Assembly: GCA_007123985.1 (NCBI GenBank)
Contig: SLGA01000176.1
Span: forward strand, 1 to 34,801
Direction of reading: 5' to 3'
From: Balneolaceae bacterium
GTDB lineage: Bacteria; Bacteroidota; Rhodothermia; Balneolales; Balneolaceae
DNA length: 34,801 nt
Shown: positions 25,456 through 33,577 of the stretch, piece after piece
How positions within the stretch are numbered: the first letter of the stretch is position 1
Layout: each line of letters opens with the position of its first letter
Notes under the pieces: generated by a model
Databases searched by the model: none
Told to the model about the DNA's origin: nothing
What the model saw: only the letters and a program-made list of their open reading frames with translations
Translations under genes and position numbers: made by a program

Positions 25456-25731
25456 TTAGACGGACTTGGCGTCCACTTTATCTTCAGTATGAAAGCTAAA
25501 TACATTTATCAAAAACAGAAACGCAATGGAACCAATGGTTGCATAAACCAACGGTGCAAATAAATTTAACTGAATAGAAATCACACCGATAATAACTGAA
25601 CCTGCAGCACCCCAAAGCACGTTACCTATCATACCAATACCGCGTTTAATCATAGCCAGATCAATAACAAAACCAACAAAGAGGCCAATTGAGATTAACC
25701 AGTAAATTGTAACGCTGTTTAATTCTTCCAT
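25456..25731 (-). CDS. GlsB/YeaQ/YmgE-like small membrane protein
   Basis: This 91-aa protein has three predicted helices. The central GIGMIGNVLWGAAGSVIIGVIS segment carries the G-rich 'GxxGNxxxGxxGxxxGG'-type pattern of transglycosylase-associated (GlsB/YeaQ) membrane proteins, often stress-induced. N-terminal helix ~10-27 ends with a charged IKRG turn, as in that family. A short charged tail (HTEDKVDAKSV) is cytoplasmic or periplasmic. It is divergent from dinB, with a clear -7 element TATCTTTG 40 nt upstream, and the 2H phosphoesterase gene lies 20 nt downstream, so the two may form one transcript. Function is unknown. Confidence 0.65.
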   Translation of the reverse strand: MEELNSVTIYWLISIGLFVGFVIDLAMIKRGIGMIGNVLWGAAGSVIIGVISIQLNLFAPLVYATIGSIAFLFLINVFSFHTEDKVDAKSV

Positions 25732-25770
25732 GAATCAAAAGTTTTAATTGTATTACTTTAACCGAACGGG

Positions 25771-25778
25771 CAAAGATA
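25771..25778 (-). promoter_or_regulatory. Putative -7 element TATCTTTG
   Basis: Read on the minus strand this is an exact TAnnTTTG match, 39 nt before the ATG of the GlsB/YeaQ-like gene, in the 76-nt divergent region with dinB. No TTTG at the -33 spacing was found, so the call rests on the -7 motif and its position. Confidence 0.42.
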
Positions 25779-25807
25779 CAAATTTTCCCTTTTTGAGGCA
25801 GTTTTTT

Positions 25808-26905
25808 ATGACAAAACCGGAAGAAATCATCAGAAAAATTATCCATATCGATATGGATGCCTTTTTTGCCTCTGTTGAGCAGAGAGATTTTCCCGTTTAC
25901 AGAAATAAACCGGTAATTGTTGGTGGTTCCCCTCAGGGGCGTGGTGTTGTGGCTGCAGCAAGTTATGAAGCGCGTAAATATGGTATCCATTCTGCAATGC
26001 CGGCATCTCGTGCAGTAAAATTGTGTCCGCATGCAGTTTTTCTAAAACCTCGGTTTGATGTATACCGGGAAGTTTCCTATCAGATTCGGGATATTTTTTA
26101 TCGATTCACTGATCTTGTAGAACCACTCTCTCTTGATGAAGCCTATCTGGATGTCACTGAAAATCATGTAAAGATACCTTCGGCAACCATTATAGCCGCT
26201 CGAATAAAAAAACTGGTAAAACAGGAAACAGGCCTCACTGCCTCAGCAGGTGTTTCATTCAATAAGTTTCTGGCCAAAATCGCCTCCGATCTTGACAAGC
26301 CGGACGGTTTGAGTATTATTATACCGGATGAGGCAAATCGGTTTATTGAGAAACTTGAGGTTGGCCGCTTTCATGGGGTGGGTAAGGCCACACAGGCAAA
26401 AATGGAAAGCCTTGGTATAAAAACCGGAGCCGATCTAAAAAAGAAGAGCGAAATTGAGCTCATAAGACTTTTTGGCAAATCCGGCCACCACTACTATCGA
26501 ATTGTTCGCGGCCTTGATAAGCGCGAAGTAAAACCGCATCGAATCAGGAAATCTATCGGTAAGGAGCGCACGTTTTCGGAAGATGTGTCAGACCTGCAGT
26601 GGATTCATGAGTTTCTGGATGATCTTTCCGCAAAAATTGCCGCTTCAATGGAAAAATTGCAAGCTTCGGGAAAAACCATCACACTGAAAGTACGTTACAA
26701 AAACTTCGAAACCGTTACCCGGAGCCAGACACTCTCTCATTTTACAGATAAGAAGGAAGATCTTGCTGAAATATCAAAGAAACTTCTACTTGAAACCGAC
26801 GCGGGAGTGCGTGAAGTGCGCCTGCTGGGAATTTCCGTTTCTGGCCTCAATCTCACAGAAGGCGGTGTAATAGGCGAACAGCTTGAACTGCCTCTTCAAT
26901 TTTGA
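25808..26905 (+). CDS. dinB: DNA polymerase IV (Y-family translesion polymerase)
   Basis: The product has ~365 aa from ATG 25808. The ORF track extends 20 codons upstream, but that part (MYYFNRTG..) does not resemble the family and overlaps the intergenic promoter. Catalytic motifs: IIHIDMDAFFASVEQRD with the metal aspartates, AASYEARKYGIHSAMP, LEPLSLDEAYLDVT (catalytic D-E), SAGVSFNKFLAKIASDLDKPDG, then the little-finger domain from ~240. It copies damaged DNA with low fidelity. No LexA or beta-clamp gene is adjacent; the ending EQLELPLQF contains a likely beta-clamp-binding peptide (QLxLPLF-like), as in other DinB proteins. It converges with a small lipoprotein gene 11 nt away. Confidence 0.95.
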   Translation: MTKPEEIIRKIIHIDMDAFFASVEQRDFPVYRNKPVIVGGSPQGRGVVAAASYEARKYGIHSAMPASRAVKLCPHAVFLKPRFDVYREVSYQIRDIFYRFTDLVEPLSLDEAYLDVTENHVKIPSATIIAARIKKLVKQETGLTASAGVSFNKFLAKIASDLDKPDGLSIIIPDEANRFIEKLEVGRFHGVGKATQAKMESLGIKTGADLKKKSEIELIRLFGKSGHHYYRIVRGLDKREVKPHRIRKSIGKERTFSEDVSDLQWIHEFLDDLSAKIAASMEKLQASGKTITLKVRYKNFETVTRSQTLSHFTDKKEDLAEISKKLLLETDAGVREVRLLGISVSGLNLTEGGVIGEQLELPLQF

Positions 26906-26916
26906 GAAAACGTATC

Positions 26917-27228
26917 TCACCCTCTGATTAACACAGCATTGTAAGGGACTCTTCGGCTCAGGGTCCTGCAATTTCCCTGTGGTGGCTGATGACCGGGCGG
27001 GCGATCTGTGTACCAGATTCTACACATTCCGCGTGAAGGCAAATGGCCGGGCGGCACCCTTACGATAGACTTCTGACGATATTTTTTATGCTTAGCACCA
27101 ACTTTTTTCGGTGGCTGATCCCCAATCACAATCGGTTCGGGAGCTATCACCAATCCGCCCGAAACCATGCACCCGGTAAATGCGCCGGTACAAAACAGAA
27201 TTGCCAAAACAGGTATGAGCTGCTTCAT
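26917..27228 (-). CDS. Small lipoprotein with PPGH motifs
   Basis: The product has ~103 aa from the internal ATG at 27228; the track's extra 13 residues upstream are polar and would bury the signal peptide. The signal peptide is MKQLIPVLAILFCTGAFTGC, with FTGC as a lipobox. The mature part contains two related blocks, RVPPGHLPSRGMCRIWY and RPPGHQPPQGNCR. The 'PPGHxPPxGxC R(I/V)W' pattern occurs in small proteobacterial exported proteins of unknown function. Cysteines in the two blocks could pair. It converges with dinB and has an upstream gap of 137 nt to the MurF-like gene end. The function is unknown. Confidence 0.7.
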   Translation of the reverse strand: MKQLIPVLAILFCTGAFTGCMVSGGLVIAPEPIVIGDQPPKKVGAKHKKYRQKSIVRVPPGHLPSRGMCRIWYTDRPPGHQPPQGNCRTLSRRVPYNAVLIRG

Positions 27229-27365
27229 ATCAACCGTTTTTGGTTTGTAAGGTATTGTGCTGCCCACTATTTAAAGGCAGCACTCTTCTTAACCAAAAAA
27301 ACAGCTGACCAAGAGAATTGTTTCCCCAGAACAGCTAATTCACATCAACATGCTATACAGTTGCA

Positions 27366-29045
27366 TCAACTTGAAAACGTATCGGGAAGATCATTTTCGT
27401 AGAGAACAATATCGCCGGCCTGGGCATAATCGTTCAGGATATCATTTGCCTCAAACAGCGTATCCACAATTTGCACTTCCTTGTTATTTCCTTTTATCGA
27501 TGAGGTAATCCCTTCCAGAATTGGTCTTGTACGCTCTTTTCCTACAAGAATTACCAGATCGATGTCTGCAAGGCCAATATGCTCTCCAAACTTTTTATTT
27601 TCTTCATATTCAATTTCTCCAAGCTCAATCATGCCGGGTGTGATAATAATTTTACGCCCCTTTTTGAAGGAAACAAGAATATCGACGGCATTTTTGGCCC
27701 CGATTGGGTTCGAGTTAAACGCGTCATCAATCACCAACAAACCGTTTCGCTCCTTTAACTGAAGTCTATGTTCTACAGGTTCAATTCCTGCTGCTGCAAG
27801 TGCAACCGTCTGCGGACGTATACCAAACTCGCTCACTACAGCTGCACCAAGCAGGAAGTTTTGAATATTGTGCGCGCCCAACAGTTTTGTTTTGATATTT
27901 TCTGATTGTTTGATTTCACCCGAACTATCCAGCCAGTTTAGTGAAAACTCTGTTCCTGCCGGAGTAACCTCTACATGTGATGCCCTGATAGTCCCTTGTT
28001 CTCCGGTAAGCACAATTTTAATATCATCTCTGAAATTTTTAAGATTTTGAAGGTGCGGGTCGTCGCCATTCAGAACAAGGGTGCCTCCTTTCTTAAGCTC
28101 CCTTGCAAGTGTTGATTTTTCCCGGACAATCGCCTCCTGAGATCCAAATGTTTCGAGGTGAGCAACGCCAATATTGGTTAACACAGCGATATCGGGCCTG
28201 GCAATATCACACAATTCTTTAATGTTACCTTCGTACCGGGCGCCCATTTCAAGAATCAACACGTTGTGTTGTGCATTCAGATCGTTGTTAATAACCTTGC
28301 AGATTCCCATAGGTGTATTATAACTCCCTGGTGTAACACAAACATTCATCCGCTCTTTAAGAAAAGAGTGAATCACAAATTTAGTACTTGTTTTACCATA
28401 GCTGCCGGTAATGGCAATTACTTTGAGGTCAGGCATGGAAGCCAGTTTTTTCCGTGCTTTTCGCTTAAACCCGTTTTGAATGGTCGCCTCAACTGGTTTT
28501 AAAAGCCATCCTCCTATGTAGAGAATAAGCGGAACAAGTATATCTGCAAAAAGCAAGGTAAACCCGATGAAGTATGGATCTGTATGAACAAAGGGGGCTG
28601 CAAAATCTCTCATTGGCAGCGTATTAAAGCTGAAATCGATCAGGTAAAACCAGAGAAGCACCATCAGAACCAGAAGAGTTCCAGCAAGCCGTTTCATGCG
28701 CGGTGTGTAAACAAGAGGCTTTTTCTCTTTTTCAGGTTTGTATCGCGATGTACCCAAAAACCAGAATATGGTAAAGATACTCATGATGATAGCTCCTGCT
28801 GTAAGGGTAATTCTCTCCGCCAGGAAATTGAACATTGCCATCACTACAAGACTGTACAGCAGATGCTCAGTAGTAAACACCTTCGCAAAAAGATTTACCG
28901 ACAGCCATTGCCTCAACTCATTGGTTTTATAACCAAGCTGCTGAAACATATGCAAAAAGAATCGTAGCCTGTGTAAAGAATGGCGGATAAAAACGGCTAT
29001 CATAATATATACAAGGCCGTTGGTAAGAAGTGAGTATAATTCCAA
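27366..29045 (-). CDS. Membrane-anchored MurF-like Mur ligase (fusion of membrane domain and Mur ligase)
   Basis: This 559-aa protein has about five membrane spans in residues 1-185 (~7-25, 60-77, 81-98, 119-137, 158-180), replacing the usual MurF substrate-binding N-domain. A complete Mur ligase follows: P-loop ITGSYGKTSTK (~212), the LEMGARYEGNIKELC block, TNIGVAHLETFGS, LNGDDPHL, LLGAHNIQNFL, VIDDAFNSNPIGAK, GMIELGE and a MurF-like ending DIVLYENDLPD. MurF adds D-Ala-D-Ala to UDP-MurNAc-tripeptide, but in this variant the substrate is not certain. The start is TTG at 29045; an internal ATG at codon 15 would remove part of the first span. It is divergent from the nucleotidyltransferase gene with a 211-nt gap. 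Confidence 0.88.
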   Translation of the reverse strand: MELYSLLTNGLVYIMIAVFIRHSLHRLRFFLHMFQQLGYKTNELRQWLSVNLFAKVFTTEHLLYSLVVMAMFNFLAERITLTAGAIIMSIFTIFWFLGTSRYKPEKEKKPLVYTPRMKRLAGTLLVLMVLLWFYLIDFSFNTLPMRDFAAPFVHTDPYFIGFTLLFADILVPLILYIGGWLLKPVEATIQNGFKRKARKKLASMPDLKVIAITGSYGKTSTKFVIHSFLKERMNVCVTPGSYNTPMGICKVINNDLNAQHNVLILEMGARYEGNIKELCDIARPDIAVLTNIGVAHLETFGSQEAIVREKSTLARELKKGGTLVLNGDDPHLQNLKNFRDDIKIVLTGEQGTIRASHVEVTPAGTEFSLNWLDSSGEIKQSENIKTKLLGAHNIQNFLLGAAVVSEFGIRPQTVALAAAGIEPVEHRLQLKERNGLLVIDDAFNSNPIGAKNAVDILVSFKKGRKIIITPGMIELGEIEYEENKKFGEHIGLADIDLVILVGKERTRPILEGITSSIKGNNKEVQIVDTLFEANDILNDYAQAGDIVLYENDLPDTFSS

Positions 29046-29121
29046 TTTAATAACTATTGTTTATGTTAATTCAGCAGTTGGCAGGTCGAATCTGATTAAT
29101 CAATCTGTTATCTTGCGGCGA

Positions 29122-29129
29122 CAAAACTA
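29122..29129 (-). promoter_or_regulatory. Putative -7 element TAGTTTTG for the MurF-like gene
   Basis: Exact TAnnTTTG match on the minus strand, 76 nt before the TTG start, in the 211-nt divergent region. No matching -33 element was seen, so this is only a candidate. Confidence 0.28.
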
Positions 29130-29174
29130 CCTGTTTATTTACAGACCTAAAAGATAGTAAACATAGAACAAAAA

Positions 29175-29212
29175 GATGTTCCCACTTGCGGAAACTTCTT
29201 AAAGAGAACATC
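29175..29212. repeat. Inverted repeat GATGTTC...GAACATC upstream of the nucleotidyltransferase gene
   Basis: Perfect 7-bp arms with a 24-nt spacer lie 44 nt before the ATG at 29257. It might form a leader hairpin or be a regulator site; chance is possible given its length. Confidence 0.22.
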
Positions 29213-29256
29213 ACTGATTTTCGTCTGGACTCAATTTTAAAACTAAGAACTACATT

Positions 29257-30252
29257 ATGAAACTAATTATCCCCATGGCAGGCCGCGGCACAAGAGTGCG
29301 CCCTCATTCTCACACAACGCCAAAACCACTTTTACCTGTTGCCGGTACCATGATAATTGAAAGAATTATCGAAACATTTGCACGTACGCTGGACCGTACC
29401 ATTACAGAAGTAGTGTACATTTTGGGCCCCGATTTCAGTAAGGATATTAAAACCGCTCTTGAAGAGATGAGTAGCCGGCATAATGCTAAAGCAACTTTCC
29501 GGGTTCAGGAAACAGCACTGGGAACAGCACATGCCGTTTCTTGTGCCGGTGAGGATCTTAAGGGTGAGGTAATCATCGTGTTTGCAGATACCCTTTTTGA
29601 TTCAAAAGAGAAAGTTTCCGTTGATGATGCAGACAGTGTGATCTGGCTGAAAGAAGTGGATGATCCTTCCCGATTTGGCGTTGCTGTGCACGATGGTGAA
29701 ACAATTACCGATTTTGTTGAAAAACCCAGCGAACCCATTTCCAACCTGGCAATTATCGGGGTTTACTACTTCAAAAAGGGTGAAGACCTTAAAAAGGAGA
29801 TTCAATACCTGCTCGATAATAATGTAACCGGCCATGGCAACGAATACCAGCTTACGGATGCTCTTGACAGACTTCTTAAAGACGGTAAAGTATTCAGAAA
29901 AGCCACCGTTGATGAGTGGCTCGATTGCGGCACTCTGCCTGCCTGGCTCGATACAACCTCTGTTATTCTGGAAAAGGAGAGTCACAACTACGGTGAATTT
30001 GAAAAATCAAAAATTAACCCTCCTGTCTTTATCGGGGATGGTGTTTCCATATCCGGCAGCGAAATTGGCCCCTATGTGAGTATTGAGGCTGGTACCATAA
30101 TCAAAAATAGCTCTCTCAAAAACACCATTGTGCAACATAATGCATCCATTACCGACAGCACATTGGAAAGCTCGTCCATAGGAAACAGTGCAGAAATAAC
30201 CGGTGCAAAGGGTGAAATTCATGTGGGTGACCACTCCATTCTGAAGCAATAA
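29257..30252 (+). CDS. Sugar-phosphate nucleotidyltransferase with C-terminal left-handed beta-helix
   Basis: This 331-aa protein has the N-terminal RmlA/GlmU-type domain: MAGRGTRVRPHSHTTPKPLLPVAG (activation GxGTR..PK), QETALGTAHAV and FADTLF (metal Asp), DDPSRFGVAV, FVEKPSEP, and WLDCGTLPAW. Residues ~255-331 show hexapeptide-like repeats (INPPVFIGDGVSISGSEIG and following 'x-I-x-x-x-x' turns) that end GDHSILKQ. It joins a sugar-1-phosphate to an NTP to make an NDP-sugar for envelope or polysaccharide synthesis; which sugar and base cannot be told. The second active site of GlmU is not evident. It is a single gene, converging with the lipoprotein gene at 30287. Confidence 0.88.
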   Translation: MKLIIPMAGRGTRVRPHSHTTPKPLLPVAGTMIIERIIETFARTLDRTITEVVYILGPDFSKDIKTALEEMSSRHNAKATFRVQETALGTAHAVSCAGEDLKGEVIIVFADTLFDSKEKVSVDDADSVIWLKEVDDPSRFGVAVHDGETITDFVEKPSEPISNLAIIGVYYFKKGEDLKKEIQYLLDNNVTGHGNEYQLTDALDRLLKDGKVFRKATVDEWLDCGTLPAWLDTTSVILEKESHNYGEFEKSKINPPVFIGDGVSISGSEIGPYVSIEAGTIIKNSSLKNTIVQHNASITDSTLESSSIGNSAEITGAKGEIHVGDHSILKQ

Positions 30253-30286
30253 CAGCACCTGTTTTTTACCGGAATTTAATGAAACG

Positions 30287-31060
30287 TTACGGGGTATAGC
30301 TTCGCTGCAAAAATCTGAACCTGTGGAGATCTTCACCAACCTGAATAAACACGATGTAAACCCGAGCTTCTTTTATATTCGTAATACTGATTTCTCCGGC
30401 AATGGATTCTCCAGGCAGCAGATCGGTAGTACGAATAGCAGATGTTTCCCAATAGGTTCTCATCTCGTTCAGGTTGGTTACCTGTGAGTAGAAGTGCTCT
30501 CTTCGTTCAGCCCGCTCCATTGCAAGTCTGTTTCGGCGGACATCTCTCGCAACTCTTTCAGATGAAGTTGAACTGCCAATACTTGAGAGATCATCTAATG
30601 CATACAGGGTTCCAGAAATACCTTCCAGTACAGTATTTGTGCGATTTCGGGCAACTGCTCGAGACTCTCTTTTATCGATATTTAAAATCATTTCCTCAGG
30701 ATCCGTTGCCTTACTCTCCGCAATCAGCTCCTCATCCCAATATCCTTCATCTGAATTTTCGTCATTATTGTATCTATACAAATAGGCTCTATATGATATG
30801 TCTTCCGGTCTAAATCGAACGTACTCATTACCGTAATTTATCACCTCCAAATCCATTACAATTTCATTTCCAATATGGCGATAGTAAGCAAGTATGGTGG
30901 ATGAATTCTCGGCATCACTGTAAACATAATCCATACCACGGTAAATCCTCACCGATTCATCATCATGGTCGTGCTGGAGCCTGAAGATCGGCTCCGGTGA
31001 ACAGGCAGTTAAAAAAATCAAAGATGAGATTAAAAGAATTGCTCTGTTGATGATTTCCAT
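30287..31060 (-). CDS. Lipoprotein of unknown function
   Basis: This 257-aa protein begins with a signal peptide and lipobox LTAC (cysteine at ~20), so it is a lipoprotein. The mature part starts with a beta-rich region (IYRGMDYVYSDAENSSTILAYY, DLEVINYGNEYVRF), consistent with an immunoglobulin-like or jellyroll fold. It is followed by an Arg/Glu-rich helical stretch (RNRLAMERAERREHFYSQ, ~175-200) and a closing beta pair (GESIAGEISITNIKEARVYIVFI). It resembles families in which a beta domain reacts to changes in folded outer-membrane or envelope state, but I recognise none. It converges with the nucleotidyltransferase gene and is divergent from the OmpA-type lipoprotein gene. Confidence 0.75.
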   Translation of the reverse strand: MEIINRAILLISSLIFLTACSPEPIFRLQHDHDDESVRIYRGMDYVYSDAENSSTILAYYRHIGNEIVMDLEVINYGNEYVRFRPEDISYRAYLYRYNNDENSDEGYWDEELIAESKATDPEEMILNIDKRESRAVARNRTNTVLEGISGTLYALDDLSSIGSSTSSERVARDVRRNRLAMERAERREHFYSQVTNLNEMRTYWETSAIRTTDLLPGESIAGEISITNIKEARVYIVFIQVGEDLHRFRFLQRSYTP

Positions 31061-31124
31061 GTGCTTATTCGGTTTTATTACTCATTCGTTTACGGAAAAT
31101 AAGGCCCGAAGTTGGCGAAATCGA

Positions 31125-31140
31125 TCACATATTCATGTGA
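31125..31140. repeat. Palindrome TCACAT-ATTC-ATGTGA in the divergent lipoprotein/ompA region
   Basis: Six-bp arms around a four-base spacer, 65 nt from the lipoprotein start and 124 nt from the OmpA start. It is the everted order of a CRP-like site (TGTGA-N6-TCACA), so not a CRP site. The 203-nt gap shows nothing else clear and no TAnnTTTG. Confidence 0.22.
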
Positions 31141-31263
31141 AACACTTTCTAAGTATGAAAGAACAAAAAATAATTACAGTAAAACCTTCGCGACAACCAG
31201 TCGGAACATAAACTCGCACTTGCAGTTCACTGTTTCAACAACAATGAATTAACAATACTTGCA

Positions 31264-31935
31264 ATGACATCAAAGACATCCCTACTATTTATTACTTTTT
31301 TTCTATCAATGGCTTTTATTTTTTCAAGCTGTTCAAGCTGGAACCGTACAACCACAGGAGCAGTAATCGGGACCGGAGCTGGAGCCGCTGCCGGTTCTGT
31401 GATTGGGAAAACGCTTGGTAATACTGCCGCAGGTGCCATTGCAGGTGCGGCCGTTGGAGGAACAGTTGGAGCTATTATTGGCCGCCAGATGGACCAAAGA
31501 GCAGAAGAAATAGCGAAAGAACTCGATGGAGTAACCATTCAGCGAGTTGAAGAAGGAATAGCCGTAAGTTTTGACAGCGGAATTCTCTTTGACTTTGACT
31601 CATCCGTATTGAGGCCGGAAGCCCGGGAAAACCTTCGAAAACTAGCACAAATTATGAGCGAAGATGACGAAACAGAGCTCATGATTGTTGGCCATACGGA
31701 TTCTGTAGGAAATGAAAACTACAATATGCGATTAAGCCTGCGCAGGGCAGAGTCAGCAGCAAATTATATGATTTCTCAGGGTCTCAGCGAGCGTCGTGTT
31801 TCCGTTGAAGGGCGTGGCGAATACGAGCCAATAGCCACAAATGAAACAGATGCAGGAAGGCAGGAAAACCGACGGGTTGAAGTTGCTATCTTTGCCAGCC
31901 CTGAGCACATAGAACGCCTGGAAACAGACAACTAA
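31264..31935 (+). CDS. OmpA-family lipoprotein with glycine-zipper domain
   Basis: This 223-aa protein has a signal peptide and lipobox SSC (Cys ~20). A glycine-zipper region follows (~30-75: AVIGTGAGAAAGSVIG, GAIAGAAVGGTVGAIIGRQMD), then an OmpA C-terminal peptidoglycan-binding domain. In that domain LFDFDSSVLRPEARENL, MIVGHTDSVGNENYNMRLS, RRAESAANYM and RRVEVAIF are the usual motifs; the D and R that hold diaminopimelate are in GHTDS and 'LSLRRA'. It would tie the outer membrane to peptidoglycan. The layout is that of YiaD/Pal-like proteins. It is single and followed by a good terminator. Confidence 0.93.
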   Translation: MTSKTSLLFITFFLSMAFIFSSCSSWNRTTTGAVIGTGAGAAAGSVIGKTLGNTAAGAIAGAAVGGTVGAIIGRQMDQRAEEIAKELDGVTIQRVEEGIAVSFDSGILFDFDSSVLRPEARENLRKLAQIMSEDDETELMIVGHTDSVGNENYNMRLSLRRAESAANYMISQGLSERRVSVEGRGEYEPIATNETDAGRQENRRVEVAIFASPEHIERLETDN

Positions 31936-31963
31936 ATGTTTCATTACCATATCAGAGAGTTAT

Positions 31964-32011
31964 AACAGCCTCCTCCGCCACTCCCCTTGGCTGCGAAGAG
32001 GCTGTTTTTTT
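31964..32011 (+). terminator. Intrinsic terminator after the OmpA-family gene
   Basis: AACAGCCTC pairs with GAGGCTGTT (9 bp) around a loop that itself can pair GCCA/TGGC, followed by seven T. It lies 29 nt after the stop codon. Confidence 0.82.
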
Positions 32012-32134
32012 ATAGATTTCCCAATCTTTTATAATATTACCATCAAAATAAACCTCACAAATTTCACTAAGATAAGTCTGATTGCTATTCGAATAGTTTT
32101 TATTTTACAAGGCTAATTAAAAGCCCAAGATACT

Positions 32135-33547
32135 TTGATCGACATCCCAAAAAAGCACAGAGAACTATTCGAATACATCGGAAAAACTGCCGATAGCATT
32201 GGCCAAAAGGTGTTTGTAGTGGGTGGCTACGTGAGAGACTACTACCTAAACAAACCTACTGAAGGGAGTACCGATATTGATTTTGTAACCTTGGGTTCAG
32301 GAATACGGCTTGCCGAAGAACTCGCTAAACATTTACCCAACACAAAAATCTCTGTTTTCAAACAATTTGGCACGGCACAGATTAAATATCAACAACTTGA
32401 TCTGGAATTTGTTGGGGCACGCAAAGAAAGTTATCGGCGGGATTCACGAAAACCAATTGTTGAGGATGGAACCTTAGAAGACGATCAGCTTCGCAGGGAT
32501 CTTACGATCAATGCACTATCCTGGTGCATCAACCCGGGTTCTTTCGGTGTACTTCATGATCCGTTTGGCGGTATTAAAGATCTTCAAAATCAGGTAATTC
32601 GAACACCGATAAATCCGGAAAAAACGTTTGATGACGACCCCCTCAGAATGATGAGAGCAGTTCGTTTTGCAACCCAACTTAATTTTCGGATTGATGTTAA
32701 AACCGTAGCTGCAATTAAAAAAATGGCGCCGCGTTTAGCCATCATCTCCAAAGAAAGAATTGTTGATGAGCTAAACAAAATTGTGATGGCACCAATCCCA
32801 TCCACAGGATTTGCACTGTTGCTCGAAACTGATCTTTTGAAGCAATTTTTACCTGAAATGGTAAATCTGCTGGGTGTAGATGAAAAAAACGGACAGCGCC
32901 ATAAAGATAATTTCTGGCACACACTCGAAGTACTCGATAATGTAGCAGAGGTAAGTGATAATCTATGGCTTCGCTGGGCTGCCATCTTGCATGATATTGC
33001 GAAGCCTCCCACAAAACGATTTGATAAACATGCCGGATGGACTTTCCACGGGCACGATGCAATCGGTGCGAAATGGGTCCCCAAAATTTTCAGACGTCTT
33101 ACGCTGCCACTCGACGACCGTATGAAATACGTGCAAAAACTGGTTCGCCTGCACCTGCGCCCGATTGCCCTCGTTTCCGATGAAGTAAGCGACAGCGCCA
33201 TTCGCCGCCTGATTTATGAAGCCGGTGATGAAATTGAAGACCTGATGACACTCTGCCGGGCAGACATTACAAGCAAGAATGAGTGGAAAGTGAAGAAATT
33301 TCAGAACAACTTTGACAGGGTTGAAAAACGCATCAAAGAAGTTGAAGAGAAAGACAAAATCAGAAACTGGAAAAACCCAATTAGCGGCCAGGATATTATG
33401 GATGTATTGGAAACCGGACCCGGTCCAATCATTGGCACCGTAAAAGACAATATTAAAAATGCCATCTTAGATGGAGAAATTGAGAACAACTATCATGCAG
33501 CCTACAATTATCTTTTAAGTATAAAAGATCAGTACATTAACCACTAA
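32135..33547 (+). CDS. cca: CCA-adding tRNA nucleotidyltransferase with HD domain
   Basis: This 470-aa class II nucleotidyltransferase has VFVVGGYVRDYYL (GG-x-VRD), the metal acids in STDIDFVTL, EDDQLRRDLTINALSW, FDDDPLRMMRAVRFATQL, then a helical domain. A C-terminal HD phosphohydrolase block follows (FWHTLEVLDNVAE, WAAILHDIAKPPTK, TFHGHDAIGAK). It adds or repairs the 3' CCA end of tRNAs. The HD domain is common in bacterial forms. The TTG at 32135 is the start: no ATG precedes the conserved motif. The gene begins a + strand run cca-semiSWEET-ispE. There is a 126-nt gap after the terminator above and no clear -7 element. Confidence 0.94.
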   Translation: MIDIPKKHRELFEYIGKTADSIGQKVFVVGGYVRDYYLNKPTEGSTDIDFVTLGSGIRLAEELAKHLPNTKISVFKQFGTAQIKYQQLDLEFVGARKESYRRDSRKPIVEDGTLEDDQLRRDLTINALSWCINPGSFGVLHDPFGGIKDLQNQVIRTPINPEKTFDDDPLRMMRAVRFATQLNFRIDVKTVAAIKKMAPRLAIISKERIVDELNKIVMAPIPSTGFALLLETDLLKQFLPEMVNLLGVDEKNGQRHKDNFWHTLEVLDNVAEVSDNLWLRWAAILHDIAKPPTKRFDKHAGWTFHGHDAIGAKWVPKIFRRLTLPLDDRMKYVQKLVRLHLRPIALVSDEVSDSAIRRLIYEAGDEIEDLMTLCRADITSKNEWKVKKFQNNFDRVEKRIKEVEEKDKIRNWKNPISGQDIMDVLETGPGPIIGTVKDNIKNAILDGEIENNYHAAYNYLLSIKDQYINH

Positions 33548-33577
33548 TTGAGCTTAACAACCAATCACTTACTAATT

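Noticed and set aside
25748-25807. 20-codon N-terminal extension of dinB in the ORF track
   Set aside because: It does not resemble the family and overlaps the divergent promoter region; the ATG at 25808 fits the DinB N-terminus.
28584-28967. 127-aa + strand ORF inside the MurF-like gene
   Set aside because: It is antisense to membrane-span codons of a real gene, and the product has no recognisable domain.
29075-29100. GGTCGAATC resembling a tRNA T-loop
   Set aside because: One base short of GGTTCGAATC, and no acceptor, D or anticodon stems can be placed around it.
31125-31140. CRP/FNR site
   Set aside because: The arms are everted (TCACA left, TGTGA right) relative to the CRP consensus and the spacing is wrong.
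32590-33201. 203-aa minus-strand ORF inside cca
   Set aside because: It lies wholly antisense to a well-supported gene, and its product is low-complexity Ser/Arg-rich with no motif; it is a shadow.
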